Below are positions 17,369-25,445 of a DNA stretch of 64,000 nt, in pieces. Each line of letters opens with the position of its first letter. Within the stretch, counting starts at the first letter, position 1. Both the position numbers and the translations under genes were made by a program. Source of the DNA: Rhodospirillaceae bacterium SYSU D60007 (lineage in GTDB: Bacteria > Pseudomonadota > Alphaproteobacteria > Reyranellales > Reyranellaceae). The notes under the pieces were generated by a model. The model saw nothing but the letters and a program-made list of their open reading frames with translations, was not told the origin of the DNA and ran no database searches. The stretch is taken from positions 62,001 through 126,000 of the forward strand of contig QOCQ01000008.1 in assembly GCA_003574685.1 (NCBI GenBank), written 5' to 3'.

Positions 17369-18115
17369 ATGAGGCCTGACATGGAAACGCGTGTTGATGA
17401 GATTGCTGACCGCATCTACCGGCTGTGCACGCTGGTGCCCGGGGCGCCGGGTTCAGCGGGATTCACCTTCAATCAGTTCCTGATCGATGCCGAGGAGCCG
17501 CTACTGTTCCATACCGGCATGCGCTCGCTGTTTGCGTCGGTGTCGGCGGCGGCCGGCAGGATCATGCCGCTCCACCGGCTGCGCTGGATCACCTACAGCC
17601 ACGCGGAAGCCGACGAATGCGGTTCGCTCAACGACTGGCTCGCGGCCGCACCGCAGGCGACAGCGGCACAAGGCCGGTTCGGCTGCGCCATATGGCTCAA
17701 CGACCAGGCGCTGCGGCCGCCGCGGGCGCTGGCTGACAACGAGGTGATTGATCTCGGCGGCAAGCGCGTGCGGTATCTTTCGACTGCGCACGTGCCGCAC
17801 GCCGTCGATGCCAGCCTGATCTACGAGGAAACCACCGGCACGCTCTTCTGCAGCGATCTCTTCACGCAGCTCGGCGACAGCCCCGCCCTGACAGACGGCG
17901 ATGTCATGGGGCCGGCCATTGCGGCCGAGAAAGCCTACGCCTTCACCAGCCTGACGCCGAGAACGGCACCGACCATCCGCCGGCTCGCGTCGCTGTCGCC
18001 GCGTACGGTCGCAGTCATGCATGGCGCGTCGTTCGCGGGCGCCGCCACCGTGTCGACGCTTGAGGCGCTAGCCAGCTACTACGAGGACCAGCTCCGGCAG
18101 GCGATGGCGGGCTGA
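17369..18115 (+). CDS. Stand-alone diiron metallo-beta-lactamase-fold protein (ODP type)
   Basis: 248 residues resembling the oxygen-binding diiron domain of flavodiiron proteins. All six expected metal ligands appear: H, E and D in SHAEADEC, H in STAHVPHAVD, D in LFCSDLF and H in AVMHGASF. There is no flavodoxin domain, so electrons must come from a separate partner if it reduces O2 or NO. Starts at 17369 or 17381 are both possible. The neighbouring genes give no clear function. Confidence 0.85.
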   Translation: MRPDMETRVDEIADRIYRLCTLVPGAPGSAGFTFNQFLIDAEEPLLFHTGMRSLFASVSAAAGRIMPLHRLRWITYSHAEADECGSLNDWLAAAPQATAAQGRFGCAIWLNDQALRPPRALADNEVIDLGGKRVRYLSTAHVPHAVDASLIYEETTGTLFCSDLFTQLGDSPALTDGDVMGPAIAAEKAYAFTSLTPRTAPTIRRLASLSPRTVAVMHGASFAGAATVSTLEALASYYEDQLRQAMAG

Positions 18116-18120
18116 CCAGC

Positions 18121-18147
18121 TTCCCCCTTCCGGGCCTTCCGGGGGAA
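18121..18147. terminator. Hairpin between convergent genes
   Basis: TTCCCCC (18121-18127) pairs with GGGGGAA (18141-18147); an inner TTCCGGGCCTTCCGG stretch can pair further. It lies between the ends of the MBL gene and the alcohol-dehydrogenase-like gene. Member of the CCTTCCCC hairpin family. Confidence 0.6.
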
Positions 18148-18154
18148 AGGTTGG

Positions 18155-19171
18155 CTACGGCTCGATGATGATCTTGCCGGTAATGGTGCGCTTTTCGAGA
18201 GCTTGCAGGGCGGCAATTCCGTTGGCGAGGGTGAAGCGCTGGTCGATGCAGGGGTCCAGCTTGCCCTGCCGCACCAGCTCTATCAGCGCGCGGATATCCT
18301 CGGGCGTCCAGCCGTTGGAGCCCATGATGTTCTGCTCGAAGGTCCAGATGTAGCGGATGTCTTCCTGCGGGTCGAAGCCGGCCGTGGCGCCGCAGGTCAG
18401 CAGGCGCCCCTGCCGGCGCAGGCAGCGGATGGAACGCACCCACGTATCGCCGCCGGTGAAGTTCACCACCACGTCGGCGCCGTCCGCGCCGCCGGGTCCC
18501 GACCACACACGGGGACGGCCGAAGATACGATGCGAGGCGGCCGTGAAATCCTCGGCCGCATAGTTGATCAGGTGATCGGCCCCCAGCCTGCGCAACCGCT
18601 CCAGCTTTTCCGCACTGCTGGCACAGACCGCGACCTCGGCGCCGGCAAGCTTCGCAAGCTGCACGCAGCAGGTACCGACGCCGCCTGACGCGCCCAGGAT
18701 CAGCACCTTCTCGCCCGCTTTCACATGGCCGCGCGTCACCATCATCCGGTAGGCGGTGCCGTAGGCGCAGGGCAGCGCGGCCGCGGTATCGAAAGCGACA
18801 TCGTCAGGCAGGCGCAGCAATTGATGTGCGGCCAGCCGTACGTATTCGGCCATGCCGCCGTCGAACGTCTCCCCGGTGAGGCCACCGCGCACGCGGTCGA
18901 TGGGATCGGCGAGAACCCGGTCGCCCGGCTTCCAGCCGCTGACCCCGGAGCCGACTTCGGCGATTTCACCCGCCACGTCCAGGCCGACGATGCGCGGCAT
19001 GCCGATCCTGATTCCGGGCATGCCGCGAATGGTGAAAATATCGTGGTAGTTCAGCGCGCAGGCCTTCACCCGGACGATCACGTCGCCTTCTCCGGCCACC
19101 GGATCGGGGAATGCGGTCTCGTAGCTCATGTCCGCGATCGGCCCGTGGCGATGCAGCACGATGGCGCGCAT
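18155..19171 (-). CDS. Alcohol dehydrogenase-like / quinone oxidoreductase (MDR family)
   Basis: 338 residues of the medium-chain dehydrogenase/reductase superfamily. The N-terminus carries MRAIVLHRHGPIADM and ACALNYHDIFTIRG, and the nucleotide-binding motif is ILGASGGVGTCCVQLAKLAG. The four structural-zinc cysteines are absent, which points to an NADPH:quinone or enoyl reductase-like enzyme rather than a zinc alcohol dehydrogenase. The ATG at 19171 is the natural start; the frame upstream of it is read-through. It is last in an operon with an acyl-CoA ligase and a thioesterase, which suggests work on acyl-CoA or its products. Confidence 0.88.
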   Translation of the reverse strand: MRAIVLHRHGPIADMSYETAFPDPVAGEGDVIVRVKACALNYHDIFTIRGMPGIRIGMPRIVGLDVAGEIAEVGSGVSGWKPGDRVLADPIDRVRGGLTGETFDGGMAEYVRLAAHQLLRLPDDVAFDTAAALPCAYGTAYRMMVTRGHVKAGEKVLILGASGGVGTCCVQLAKLAGAEVAVCASSAEKLERLRRLGADHLINYAAEDFTAASHRIFGRPRVWSGPGGADGADVVVNFTGGDTWVRSIRCLRRQGRLLTCGATAGFDPQEDIRYIWTFEQNIMGSNGWTPEDIRALIELVRQGKLDPCIDQRFTLANGIAALQALEKRTITGKIIIEP

Positions 19172-19181
19172 GCGCTTCTCC

Positions 19182-20723
19182 CTACCTGTTCTCCCGCACG
19201 CCGCCGGGAAACATCTCGCGGGCACGGGCGATCAGCGCCTTGCGGTCGATCTTGTTGGTGCCGGCCAGCGGCAGCTCGGCCAGAAACACCACGCGTCGGG
19301 GATGAGCGTAGGCCGGACCGTTGGCCAGCGCGTAGCGCCTGATCTCGTCCTCGGTCGGCGCGGTGCCCTTGCGCGGCACGACGAAGGCAACCGGCACTTC
19401 ACCCTTGATCTCGTCGGCGACCGGCACGACCGAGGTCTGGTGAATCGCTTCGTGACGTTCCAGCAGCTTTTCCACTTCGCCGGGATAGACGTTCTCGCCG
19501 CCGCACACGAACATGTCGTCTGCCCGGCCCACGAAATAGAAAAAGCCGTCGGTATCGCGGCGCATCACGTCGCCTGTATCGTACCAGCCATCGTGAAACT
19601 TCTCGGCGGATTTCCCGGGCAGGTTCAGATAGCCCGGCGCCATGGTCGGCGCGCGGATGTGCAGCACGCCCTCATCAGGTGTCGCGCCGCCCACCAGCTT
19701 CACTTCCACGAAGGACAGCGGATAGCCGATCGACGTATCCGGGCGCTTCTTGCCTTCGGGGTGCGGGCCGAAGCCGCCGGGGCCGCTTTCGGTGGTGCCG
19801 TAGCCATTGGCAAACTCTGCATCGGGAAATGCGGCGCGCACCTTGTCGGCCAGCCCCTGGGTAAGCGGTGCCGAGCCAGTGTAGACGAACTGCACGCACG
19901 AGAGATCGGCCTTTGCCAGCGCCTCGCGCTCGCGCAGCGCCAGAGCCAGCATCGTGGGCACCGATGTCAGCATCGATACCCGGTGACGGTCGATGGCTTC
20001 GATGTAGGCGCGTCCGGTGAACTGGCGCAGCAAGACGTTGGTGGCGCCCAGCCGCACGATCACCTTGGAGAAGAACAGCGCATTCATATGGAACAGCGGA
20101 GCCGCCACAATGGCCGCCTTGCCTTCCAGGACAGGACGCAACGCGGCGTACTGGTTCACCATCCAGACGTAGGGGCCGTGCAGCAGCGGCACGCCCTTGG
20201 GCATGCCGGTTGATCCCGAGGTGTAGAGGATCGTCGCCACCTCGTCCGGCTGCATGGCAACAGCCTCGAAGGGCCCCGCATCGAGGTGCTCGCGCCAGCC
20301 CGGCGTTGTTGCCTCGACCGGAATCATCGGCACACCCTGCGGCACCATCGCGGCACGTTCGGCATCGGCGTACATCAGCGCGATCGCGGCGTCGGCGACG
20401 ATGTGGTTAACCACGGGCTGCGGCAGTTTGTGATTGATCGGCACGGCGACGAAGCCGGCCCGCATGATGGCGAAATAGGCGATCAGCATTTCGGCGCGGT
20501 TGGCGGACAGCAAACCCACCGATGCGCCGCGCTTCAGGCCGCGGCGGCTGAGGCCGCGCGCGACGGTATCGATCTGCGCGCGCGCTTCGCCATACGTGAG
20601 CCGCGTAAAGCGGCCATCGGGCTCGACGTCGACCACCCAGGGCCGGTCATCCGCGGCGGTCCTGTCAATGATGTCGCCGAGGTTGCTGATTTCGGGATCA
20701 GGTGTGTAAGGCGCGCGGTACAT
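19182..20723 (-). CDS. Acyl-CoA synthetase (AMP-dependent ligase)
   Basis: 513-residue ANL-superfamily enzyme that activates a carboxylic acid to its AMP ester and then CoA thioester. The P-loop ILYTSGSTGMPKGVPLLHG, the FANGYGTTESGPGG core, DGWYDTGDVMRRDTDGFFYFVGR and the C-terminal catalytic Lys region (PLAGTNKIDRKAL) are all present. It lies between the thioesterase (9-base gap) and the dehydrogenase (10-base gap). The acid substrate cannot be read from sequence. Confidence 0.93.
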   Translation of the reverse strand: MYRAPYTPDPEISNLGDIIDRTAADDRPWVVDVEPDGRFTRLTYGEARAQIDTVARGLSRRGLKRGASVGLLSANRAEMLIAYFAIMRAGFVAVPINHKLPQPVVNHIVADAAIALMYADAERAAMVPQGVPMIPVEATTPGWREHLDAGPFEAVAMQPDEVATILYTSGSTGMPKGVPLLHGPYVWMVNQYAALRPVLEGKAAIVAAPLFHMNALFFSKVIVRLGATNVLLRQFTGRAYIEAIDRHRVSMLTSVPTMLALALREREALAKADLSCVQFVYTGSAPLTQGLADKVRAAFPDAEFANGYGTTESGPGGFGPHPEGKKRPDTSIGYPLSFVEVKLVGGATPDEGVLHIRAPTMAPGYLNLPGKSAEKFHDGWYDTGDVMRRDTDGFFYFVGRADDMFVCGGENVYPGEVEKLLERHEAIHQTSVVPVADEIKGEVPVAFVVPRKGTAPTEDEIRRYALANGPAYAHPRRVVFLAELPLAGTNKIDRKALIARAREMFPGGVRENR

Positions 20724-20732
20724 GGCGGGCGA

Positions 20733-21152
20733 CTATCCTGCCTGCGCACCGTAGGTGCCGCGTCCGATCGCGCACAAGCGGCCCTGATCGTCGGTGACAT
20801 CGATATCGACAACAGCGACGGTGCGTCCCAGACGCCGTACGGTGGCGGTGGCGCGCAGGAACTGGCCGAATGACGGGCGCAGGTAATCAACCCGGAAGTT
20901 GATGGTCGGCACACCTGCCTTCAGCACCAGCGCCACGGCATAGTCGCCGACCGTATCGATGAAGGAGGCGATGGGGCCGCCATGGAACTGGCCAGTGCCG
21001 GCACCGCGCTCGAACTCCGGCCGCATCGGCATCGTCATGGTGATGCTCTGAGCCTTCTCGTCGAGGGATTCGACGGTCAGGTTCATGAAGCGGATGAAAG
21101 GCGAACGCTGCAGCCAGGCAGCGACGGTCTCGACAGTCACGGGTTCAGACAT
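20733..21152 (-). CDS. PaaI-type hotdog thioesterase
   Basis: 139-residue hotdog-fold protein of the PaaI/YbgC-like thioesterase group, which hydrolyses acyl- or aryl-CoA. GTGQFHGGPIASFIDTVGDYA is the PaaI active-site helix region (HGG followed by an acidic residue), and INFRVDYLRPSFGQFLRATATV continues the fold. It is the first gene of the leftward three-gene unit. A purine-rich GGGAAAAG stretch lies just upstream of the ATG. Confidence 0.9.
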   Translation of the reverse strand: MSEPVTVETVAAWLQRSPFIRFMNLTVESLDEKAQSITMTMPMRPEFERGAGTGQFHGGPIASFIDTVGDYAVALVLKAGVPTINFRVDYLRPSFGQFLRATATVRRLGRTVAVVDIDVTDDQGRLCAIGRGTYGAQAG

Positions 21153-21498
21153 CTTTTCCCCAATAGCATCGCAAGGTGCAGCGCACCGGGAACGCTAGCG
21201 GACGGCCGCGTTGATTTCCCGGCTTTTTTGCTGCCCCGCCGCGCCCGACGATAGACCGCAATTGGCCGCGATTTCTCCACATTCTCGGGGTTGTCTGCCG
21301 TCGTCGGGAGCAGAATGTTGCAGTAAGTTGTTGGGATTTCGGCGCCCTGCTGCGCCAGTTCAAGATTGTCACCGGGAGCCGCTTCCCCTCTGCGCCGTCT
21401 CTCCCCATGTAGCGTTGGCATGCCGGTCGAACCGGCCAACGATAAGAAAGTCCAGCGTCAGATGTGAGCACTGCCAACACCTTCGACGGAGGAATTCG
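21153..21498. other. 346-base gap between thioesterase operon and ecfG
   Basis: Divergent promoter region. It holds one GGAAC-N15-CGTT match (annotated separately) and a stretch of T/A-rich sequence around 21300-21350. No convincing coding frame; a frame that opens at 21211 is only the upstream extension of ecfG. No terminator or repeat seen. Confidence 0.6.
21189..21212 (+). promoter_or_regulatory. Possible EcfG-type promoter (GGAAC-N15-CGTT)
   Basis: GGAAC at 21189-21193 and CGTT at 21209-21212. The EcfG consensus is GGAAC, 16-17 bases, CGTT, so the spacer is one base short, and the site is nearly 290 bases upstream of the ecfG start. Autoregulation of ecfG is usual in this class, which is the only extra support. 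Confidence 0.25.
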
Positions 21499-22146
21499 AT
21501 GTCGACGGCTCAAGCCAAGGCCACAGACTTCCACGCTGAACTGAGAACGATCCTGCCGCGGTTGCGGGTATATGCCCTCTCGCTGACGCACGATCGGGAT
21601 CGCGCTGACGACCTTGTCCAGGAGACAGTGGTCAAGGCGCTTGCAGGCCAGAAGAGCTTCCGTCCTGGCACCTGCTTCTCCGCCTGGATTTTCCGCATCC
21701 AGCGCAATGAGTTCATTTCCGGACTGCGCCGCGCGCGTCCGTCAGTTCCCCTCGACGAAACCATCTGCAATGCCCTGTCGCATCCGGCCCACCAGGATCG
21801 CGGCCTCGTCATGCACGAGTTCCTACGCGCCTTCGGCCAGCTTTCATCGGGCCAGCGTGAGGCGCTGGTGCTGGCGGTAGTCGACGGGCAGTCGTACGAG
21901 CAGATCGCCCGCCACGCCAGCGTCTCCGTGGGCACGATCAAGAGCCGGATTTCCCGCGCCCGCGACATGCTGGAGCGTCTGCTCATGGGAGAGGAGGCCG
22001 CGCAGGCCGAGCAAGAGCGGGAACCCGCCGAGGTGCAGAAGCCAAAAGCCCGCCGTGCCGGCGCCGTGCGCATCGCCCGTCTTCCGAACGGTCGGCGGCC
22101 GGGCAAAGATTTGCGCACCGCATCGGACCGGGTAGTGGTAAGTTGA
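21499..22146 (+). CDS. ecfG: EcfG-type sigma factor of the general stress response
   Basis: 215 residues from the ATG at 21499, with a strong GGAGGA ribosome site 6 bases upstream. The sigma-2 region reads DRADDLVQETVVKAL and SFRPGTCFSAWIFRIQRNEF; the sigma-4 region reads SSGQREALVLAVVDGQSYEQIA and SVGTIKSRISRARDML. This matches EcfG-family sigma factors, which transcribe stress genes from GGAAC/CGTT promoters. A ~50-residue basic tail beyond sigma-4 (KPKARRAGAVRIARLPNGRR) is unusual in length. The call is strengthened by nepR 106 bases downstream. Confidence 0.85.
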   Translation: MSTAQAKATDFHAELRTILPRLRVYALSLTHDRDRADDLVQETVVKALAGQKSFRPGTCFSAWIFRIQRNEFISGLRRARPSVPLDETICNALSHPAHQDRGLVMHEFLRAFGQLSSGQREALVLAVVDGQSYEQIARHASVSVGTIKSRISRARDMLERLLMGEEAAQAEQEREPAEVQKPKARRAGAVRIARLPNGRRPGKDLRTASDRVVVS

Positions 22147-22252
22147 CTGCAGTGTAATCAGGCCGGAGCTTCGCCGGGGAGACAGCTTTGGTCCGCGACA
22201 GGGGTACAGCCGTTCATGTGCGGCAGGCGACGCGCGGTGCGGGGGCAAGATC

Positions 22253-22525
22253 ATGGCGGGTGATCGCCGTTCCCGCGCGGGGGATAGCGGACGGGCGCGG
22301 TCACCGAAAAACGGGCGCAGCGAGCGCCCGTTCGATGTCTGGCTGAACCGTCAATTGCATACAATGTATGACGATATCGCGCGGGAGCCGATCCCGCGCG
22401 AAGTTGTCGAGATGATCGAGCGCGACGCTCGCGCGGCACAGCGCCAAGCCGATCCGGATGCCAAAGCGACGGGCGCGGACGAGGTCCCGCGGCCCCCCGC
22501 CCCGGGCGAGAACGATCAGGGCTGA
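22253..22525 (+). CDS. nepR: NepR-type anti-sigma factor
   Basis: 90 residues. The core (FDVWLNRQLHTMYDDIAREP, then IPREVVEMI) matches NepR, the anti-sigma factor that holds EcfG until phosphorylated PhyR displaces it. The N- and C-terminal ends are low-complexity and basic or proline-rich, as usual. It is in the same direction as ecfG. A PhyR response regulator and its histidine kinase, often adjacent, are missing from the window. Confidence 0.88.
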   Translation: MAGDRRSRAGDSGRARSPKNGRSERPFDVWLNRQLHTMYDDIAREPIPREVVEMIERDARAAQRQADPDAKATGADEVPRPPAPGENDQG

Positions 22526-22540
22526 AGCGGCGCGCTTGCC

Positions 22541-23701
22541 CTAGCCCGTGGCGCGGCGGCGCTCCTGGGCAAGAATCTTCTTTTTCCGTTCCACGCCCCA
22601 GCGATATCCAGTGACCGCGCCGCTGGCGCCGACCGCCCGATGACACGGCACCACGACCGCGACCGGGTTGGTGGCACAGGCCCGGCCCACGGCACGCGCC
22701 GCGCCGGGGATGCCCAACCTTTCGGCGATGGCGCCATAACTCACTGTCTCGCCCGGCGGGATCTCGGTCAGGGCCTTCCAGACACGCCACTGGAAGGCGG
22801 TGCCCACGATATCCAGCGGCAGGTCGGCGGCATCGATGGCGCTGGGCTTGCGGCCATCGAGCCGCGCCAGCACCGCCGCGACGCGGGGCGCGAGCGTACC
22901 GTCGTCGCGCACGATCTCGGCGGCCGGAAAGTCACGATGCAGCGCCGCCACCAGGCGGGCATCGTCGTCGCCAAGGTGGATGGCGGCAATGCCCCGCTGC
23001 GTGGCGCCGACCAGCACCCGGCCGTGATCGCTATCGGCGATCGCGTAGGTGATGCGCGCCCCTTCGCCCCCTTTGCGATAGGTCGCGGGCGTCATGCCCA
23101 GAACCTTGTCCGAGCTTTCGTAGACGCGGCTGGAGGATCCGTAACCGGCGTCGTACAGGGCGGCCGTGACGGTGTCGCCAGTCCTCAAGGCCGCCCTGAA
23201 CCGGCCGCTCTTGCGCGCCGCCAGCCACTCGCGCGGGCTGACGCCCAGCTCGCGCTGGAAACGGCGAGTGAGCGTCGAGGCCGCGAGGCCCACCTTGCGG
23301 GCCACGGCCTCCAGCGTGGGGCCGGCGTCGACGTCGTCCAGCAGCCGCGCAGCATGCGCCACCGCCCGGCTGAGCCCGCGGTCAATGAGCCATTCCCGCG
23401 GCCGGCAGCGCTTGCACGGGCGAAAACCGGCCGCCTCGGCGGCAGCGCACGATGCATGGAAGGAAACGTTGTCGCGCCGCGGCGTGCGCGCCCCGCAGGA
23501 CGGCAGGCAGTAGACGCCGGTGGTCTTCACCGCGAAGTAGAAGCGGCCGTTGAAACCGCGATCGCGGCGGCGCAGGGCTGCCCAGCAGGTTTCAGTGTCG
23601 GGCAGGCCGGTTGCGGCAGTCTCGGTGATCGGGGCGGGCCTGGCGGCATGGCGCGGTGCCAGGGCGGCCCGGGCGGACAGGGGTCGGATCATCTCGCTCA
23701 T
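22541..23701 (-). CDS. ada: Ada: methylation-responsive regulator / O6-methylguanine-DNA methyltransferase
   Basis: 386 residues with the full three-part Ada layout. The N-terminal zinc/methyl-acceptor domain has CLPSC and CKRC (Cys 65, 69, 96, 99). The AraC-type helix-turn-helix domain has AASTLTRRFQRELGVSPREWL. The C-terminal suicide methyltransferase has the active-site VVPCHRAVG (Cys about 353). It repairs alkylated DNA and induces its own regulon. The ATG at 23701 was chosen; a GTG at 23716 is also possible. It is convergent with nepR. Confidence 0.96.
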   Translation of the reverse strand: MSEMIRPLSARAALAPRHAARPAPITETAATGLPDTETCWAALRRRDRGFNGRFYFAVKTTGVYCLPSCGARTPRRDNVSFHASCAAAEAAGFRPCKRCRPREWLIDRGLSRAVAHAARLLDDVDAGPTLEAVARKVGLAASTLTRRFQRELGVSPREWLAARKSGRFRAALRTGDTVTAALYDAGYGSSSRVYESSDKVLGMTPATYRKGGEGARITYAIADSDHGRVLVGATQRGIAAIHLGDDDARLVAALHRDFPAAEIVRDDGTLAPRVAAVLARLDGRKPSAIDAADLPLDIVGTAFQWRVWKALTEIPPGETVSYGAIAERLGIPGAARAVGRACATNPVAVVVPCHRAVGASGAVTGYRWGVERKKKILAQERRRATG

Positions 23702-23755
23702 GCCCGCAGTCAACACCTGTCGCGAAGTCTGCGCTATCCGCTGCTTGACGGCAAT

Positions 23756-24322
23756 TCAGCGAAGTTTCGGGACCTGGAGGGGAATAGCGTCAGCCGGCAG
23801 CACGAAGATGTCAGGAGCCTGCGCCGCCCGGGTGACCCGGCTGGCCAGCCAGAGCACGCGGTTACGGCTGACATCCCGCGTGCGCAGCACGATGCCGTCA
23901 TCGGTAACGCAGGCGCGCATCGCGCGACCCTTGGCCGTCTCGAATTCATAGTCGCTGCAGGTCTCGCCCGCGATGGTGGCTTCGCCGACGCGCTTTGCGT
24001 CCTCGTCGAGCAGGCTGGCCGCGGCGGCGGCACGTTCCGGATCGATGTGCATGGCGATCTTCTGGCCCAGGCGCTCCATGACCACCGTCGCTGTCTTTGC
24101 CGTCAGGTCTATGTAGACCGACGAGGGCTGCCCTTCCACCTCGGTATCCAGCCGCATCTTGCCGCCGCTGTGGCGCATCATGCCGGGATTGTCGCCCTTG
24201 CCGAACATCAGGCTGCCCTCCGCCACATAGTCGACGGATGGCCGGGGCAGTTTTTCGGCGTGAGCCGCGGGTGGCAACGCGGCAAGCGACAGCGCAAGCG
24301 GCAACCAGAAACAGGATCGCAT
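23756..24322 (-). CDS. Exported protein of unknown function (possibly DUF4412-like)
   Basis: 188 residues with a signal peptide (MRSCFWLPLALSLAALPPAAHAE). The mature part starts SVDYVAEGSLMFGKGDNPGM and has the feel of a beta-rich periplasmic domain: GGKMRLDTEVEG, then VYIDLTAKTATVVMERLGQK and a TIAGETCSDYEF segment. This resembles DUF4412-type proteins, but I am not certain. Two Cys (ETCSDY, MRACVTD) may pair. It lies between the HIT gene and ada on the same strand. Confidence 0.7.
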   Translation of the reverse strand: MRSCFWLPLALSLAALPPAAHAEKLPRPSVDYVAEGSLMFGKGDNPGMMRHSGGKMRLDTEVEGQPSSVYIDLTAKTATVVMERLGQKIAMHIDPERAAAAASLLDEDAKRVGEATIAGETCSDYEFETAKGRAMRACVTDDGIVLRTRDVSRNRVLWLASRVTRAAQAPDIFVLPADAIPLQVPKLR

Positions 24323-24385
24323 GGTGACCTCGCAAGGATGCCCCTAACCCTGATGGGCCAATGAGGCGCCCTGATGGCGCCGGGA

Positions 24386-24769
24386 TCATGCCTTCTCGTC
24401 GGGACGCGGCATGTTCCCCATGCGGTGGCTCATCGGCCGGCCGCCGAAAACATGGACATGAAAGTGGAAGACGAGTTGCCCGCCATGCGGCCCGTGATTG
24501 GCGACCAGGCGGTAGCCCTCCGCCTCCAGCCCGAGTTGGCGCGCCACCGTGCCGACGGCCCGCCAGAAGCCGGCCACCAGCGCATCCGGCGCCCGTGCGG
24601 AGAAGTCGGCATTCGAGACGTATTCGCCTTTGGGCACGACCAGGACATGTACCGGCGCGAGCGGATTGATGTCGTGAAACGCCAGTGCGTGCTCGTCCTC
24701 GTACACCTTCCGGCAAGGCAGCTCGCCGCGCAGGATGCGGGCGAAAACGTTATTGCGATCGTACGCCAT
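24386..24769 (-). CDS. HIT-family nucleotide hydrolase
   Basis: 127-residue histidine-triad protein (HINT branch), which hydrolyses nucleoside phosphoramidates or related nucleotides. The signature HxHxHxx is HFHVHVF near residue 102, and VFARILRGELPCRKVYEDE and DINPLAPVHVLVVPK are typical N-terminal landmarks. The LysE gene stop-to-start order places it in a leftward series of unrelated small genes. Confidence 0.94.
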   Translation of the reverse strand: MAYDRNNVFARILRGELPCRKVYEDEHALAFHDINPLAPVHVLVVPKGEYVSNADFSARAPDALVAGFWRAVGTVARQLGLEAEGYRLVANHGPHGGQLVFHFHVHVFGGRPMSHRMGNMPRPDEKA

Positions 24770-24783
24770 CGCGAAGGCTCATG

Positions 24784-25434
24784 TCATTTTGCCTGAGCAC
24801 GCACCAGATGCGCCGCCAGCCCAATGAAGAAAATCCCGACAGCCGCATCAAGGCAGCGCCGTACTCTCGCCATGCGCCGCAGCGAGGCCGTCGCGCGCCC
24901 GCTGACTGCCGCCACTGCCACAAGGTAGAGCGTGCCCGGCACGTTGAAGATCATGCCCAGCACGGCGAGCTGAATGGCCACATGGCCAAGCGCCGGCTCC
25001 ACAAATTGCGGCAGGAAGGCCACGAAAAACATGGCGACCTTGGGATTCAGTGCGTTCGTAAGCGCGCCGCGCAGAAACAAGCTGACGCCGGAGCGGCCCG
25101 TCCCGTTGATCGGCGCCAGCGCGGCGGCCGGTGCATGCCCCAGCCAGGCATCGCGCAAGGCCATGATGCCCAGCCACACGAGATACGCGGCACCGGCCAG
25201 CTTCAGCACGCCGAAAGCCCAGGGTGATGCTGCAATCAGGGCGCTGACGCCGAGCGTCGCCAGTCCGATATGGAACAGGCAACCGCAGAACACCCCCAGG
25301 GCCGCCAGCACACCCGCACGCCCACCATGGGCAACACCGGTGGCAGCGACCAGGAAGGTGTCGGGCCCGGGTGTCAGGATCAGCAGGGCGGCGGCGCCGA
25401 GGTAGAGCCAAAGAAGCTGCGGATCGAGAAGCAT
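24784..25434 (-). CDS. LysE/RhtB-family amino-acid exporter
   Basis: 216-residue inner-membrane protein with about six helices. The N-terminal LLILTPGPDTFLVAATGVAHG is the LysE/RhtB signature, and RGALTNALNPKVAMFFVAFLPQF is the second conserved block. Members export amino acids or homoserine lactones; the substrate here is unknown. The ATG at 25434 is 11 bases after the lipoprotein gene stop. Confidence 0.92.
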   Translation of the reverse strand: MLLDPQLLWLYLGAAALLILTPGPDTFLVAATGVAHGGRAGVLAALGVFCGCLFHIGLATLGVSALIAASPWAFGVLKLAGAAYLVWLGIMALRDAWLGHAPAAALAPINGTGRSGVSLFLRGALTNALNPKVAMFFVAFLPQFVEPALGHVAIQLAVLGMIFNVPGTLYLVAVAAVSGRATASLRRMARVRRCLDAAVGIFFIGLAAHLVRAQAK

Positions 25435-25445
25435 ATGCCGGACCG

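Noticed and set aside
22640-24364. 574-codon open frame on the plus strand over ada and the exported protein
   Set aside because: Opposite strand shadow of ada and the following gene, with no recognisable domain.
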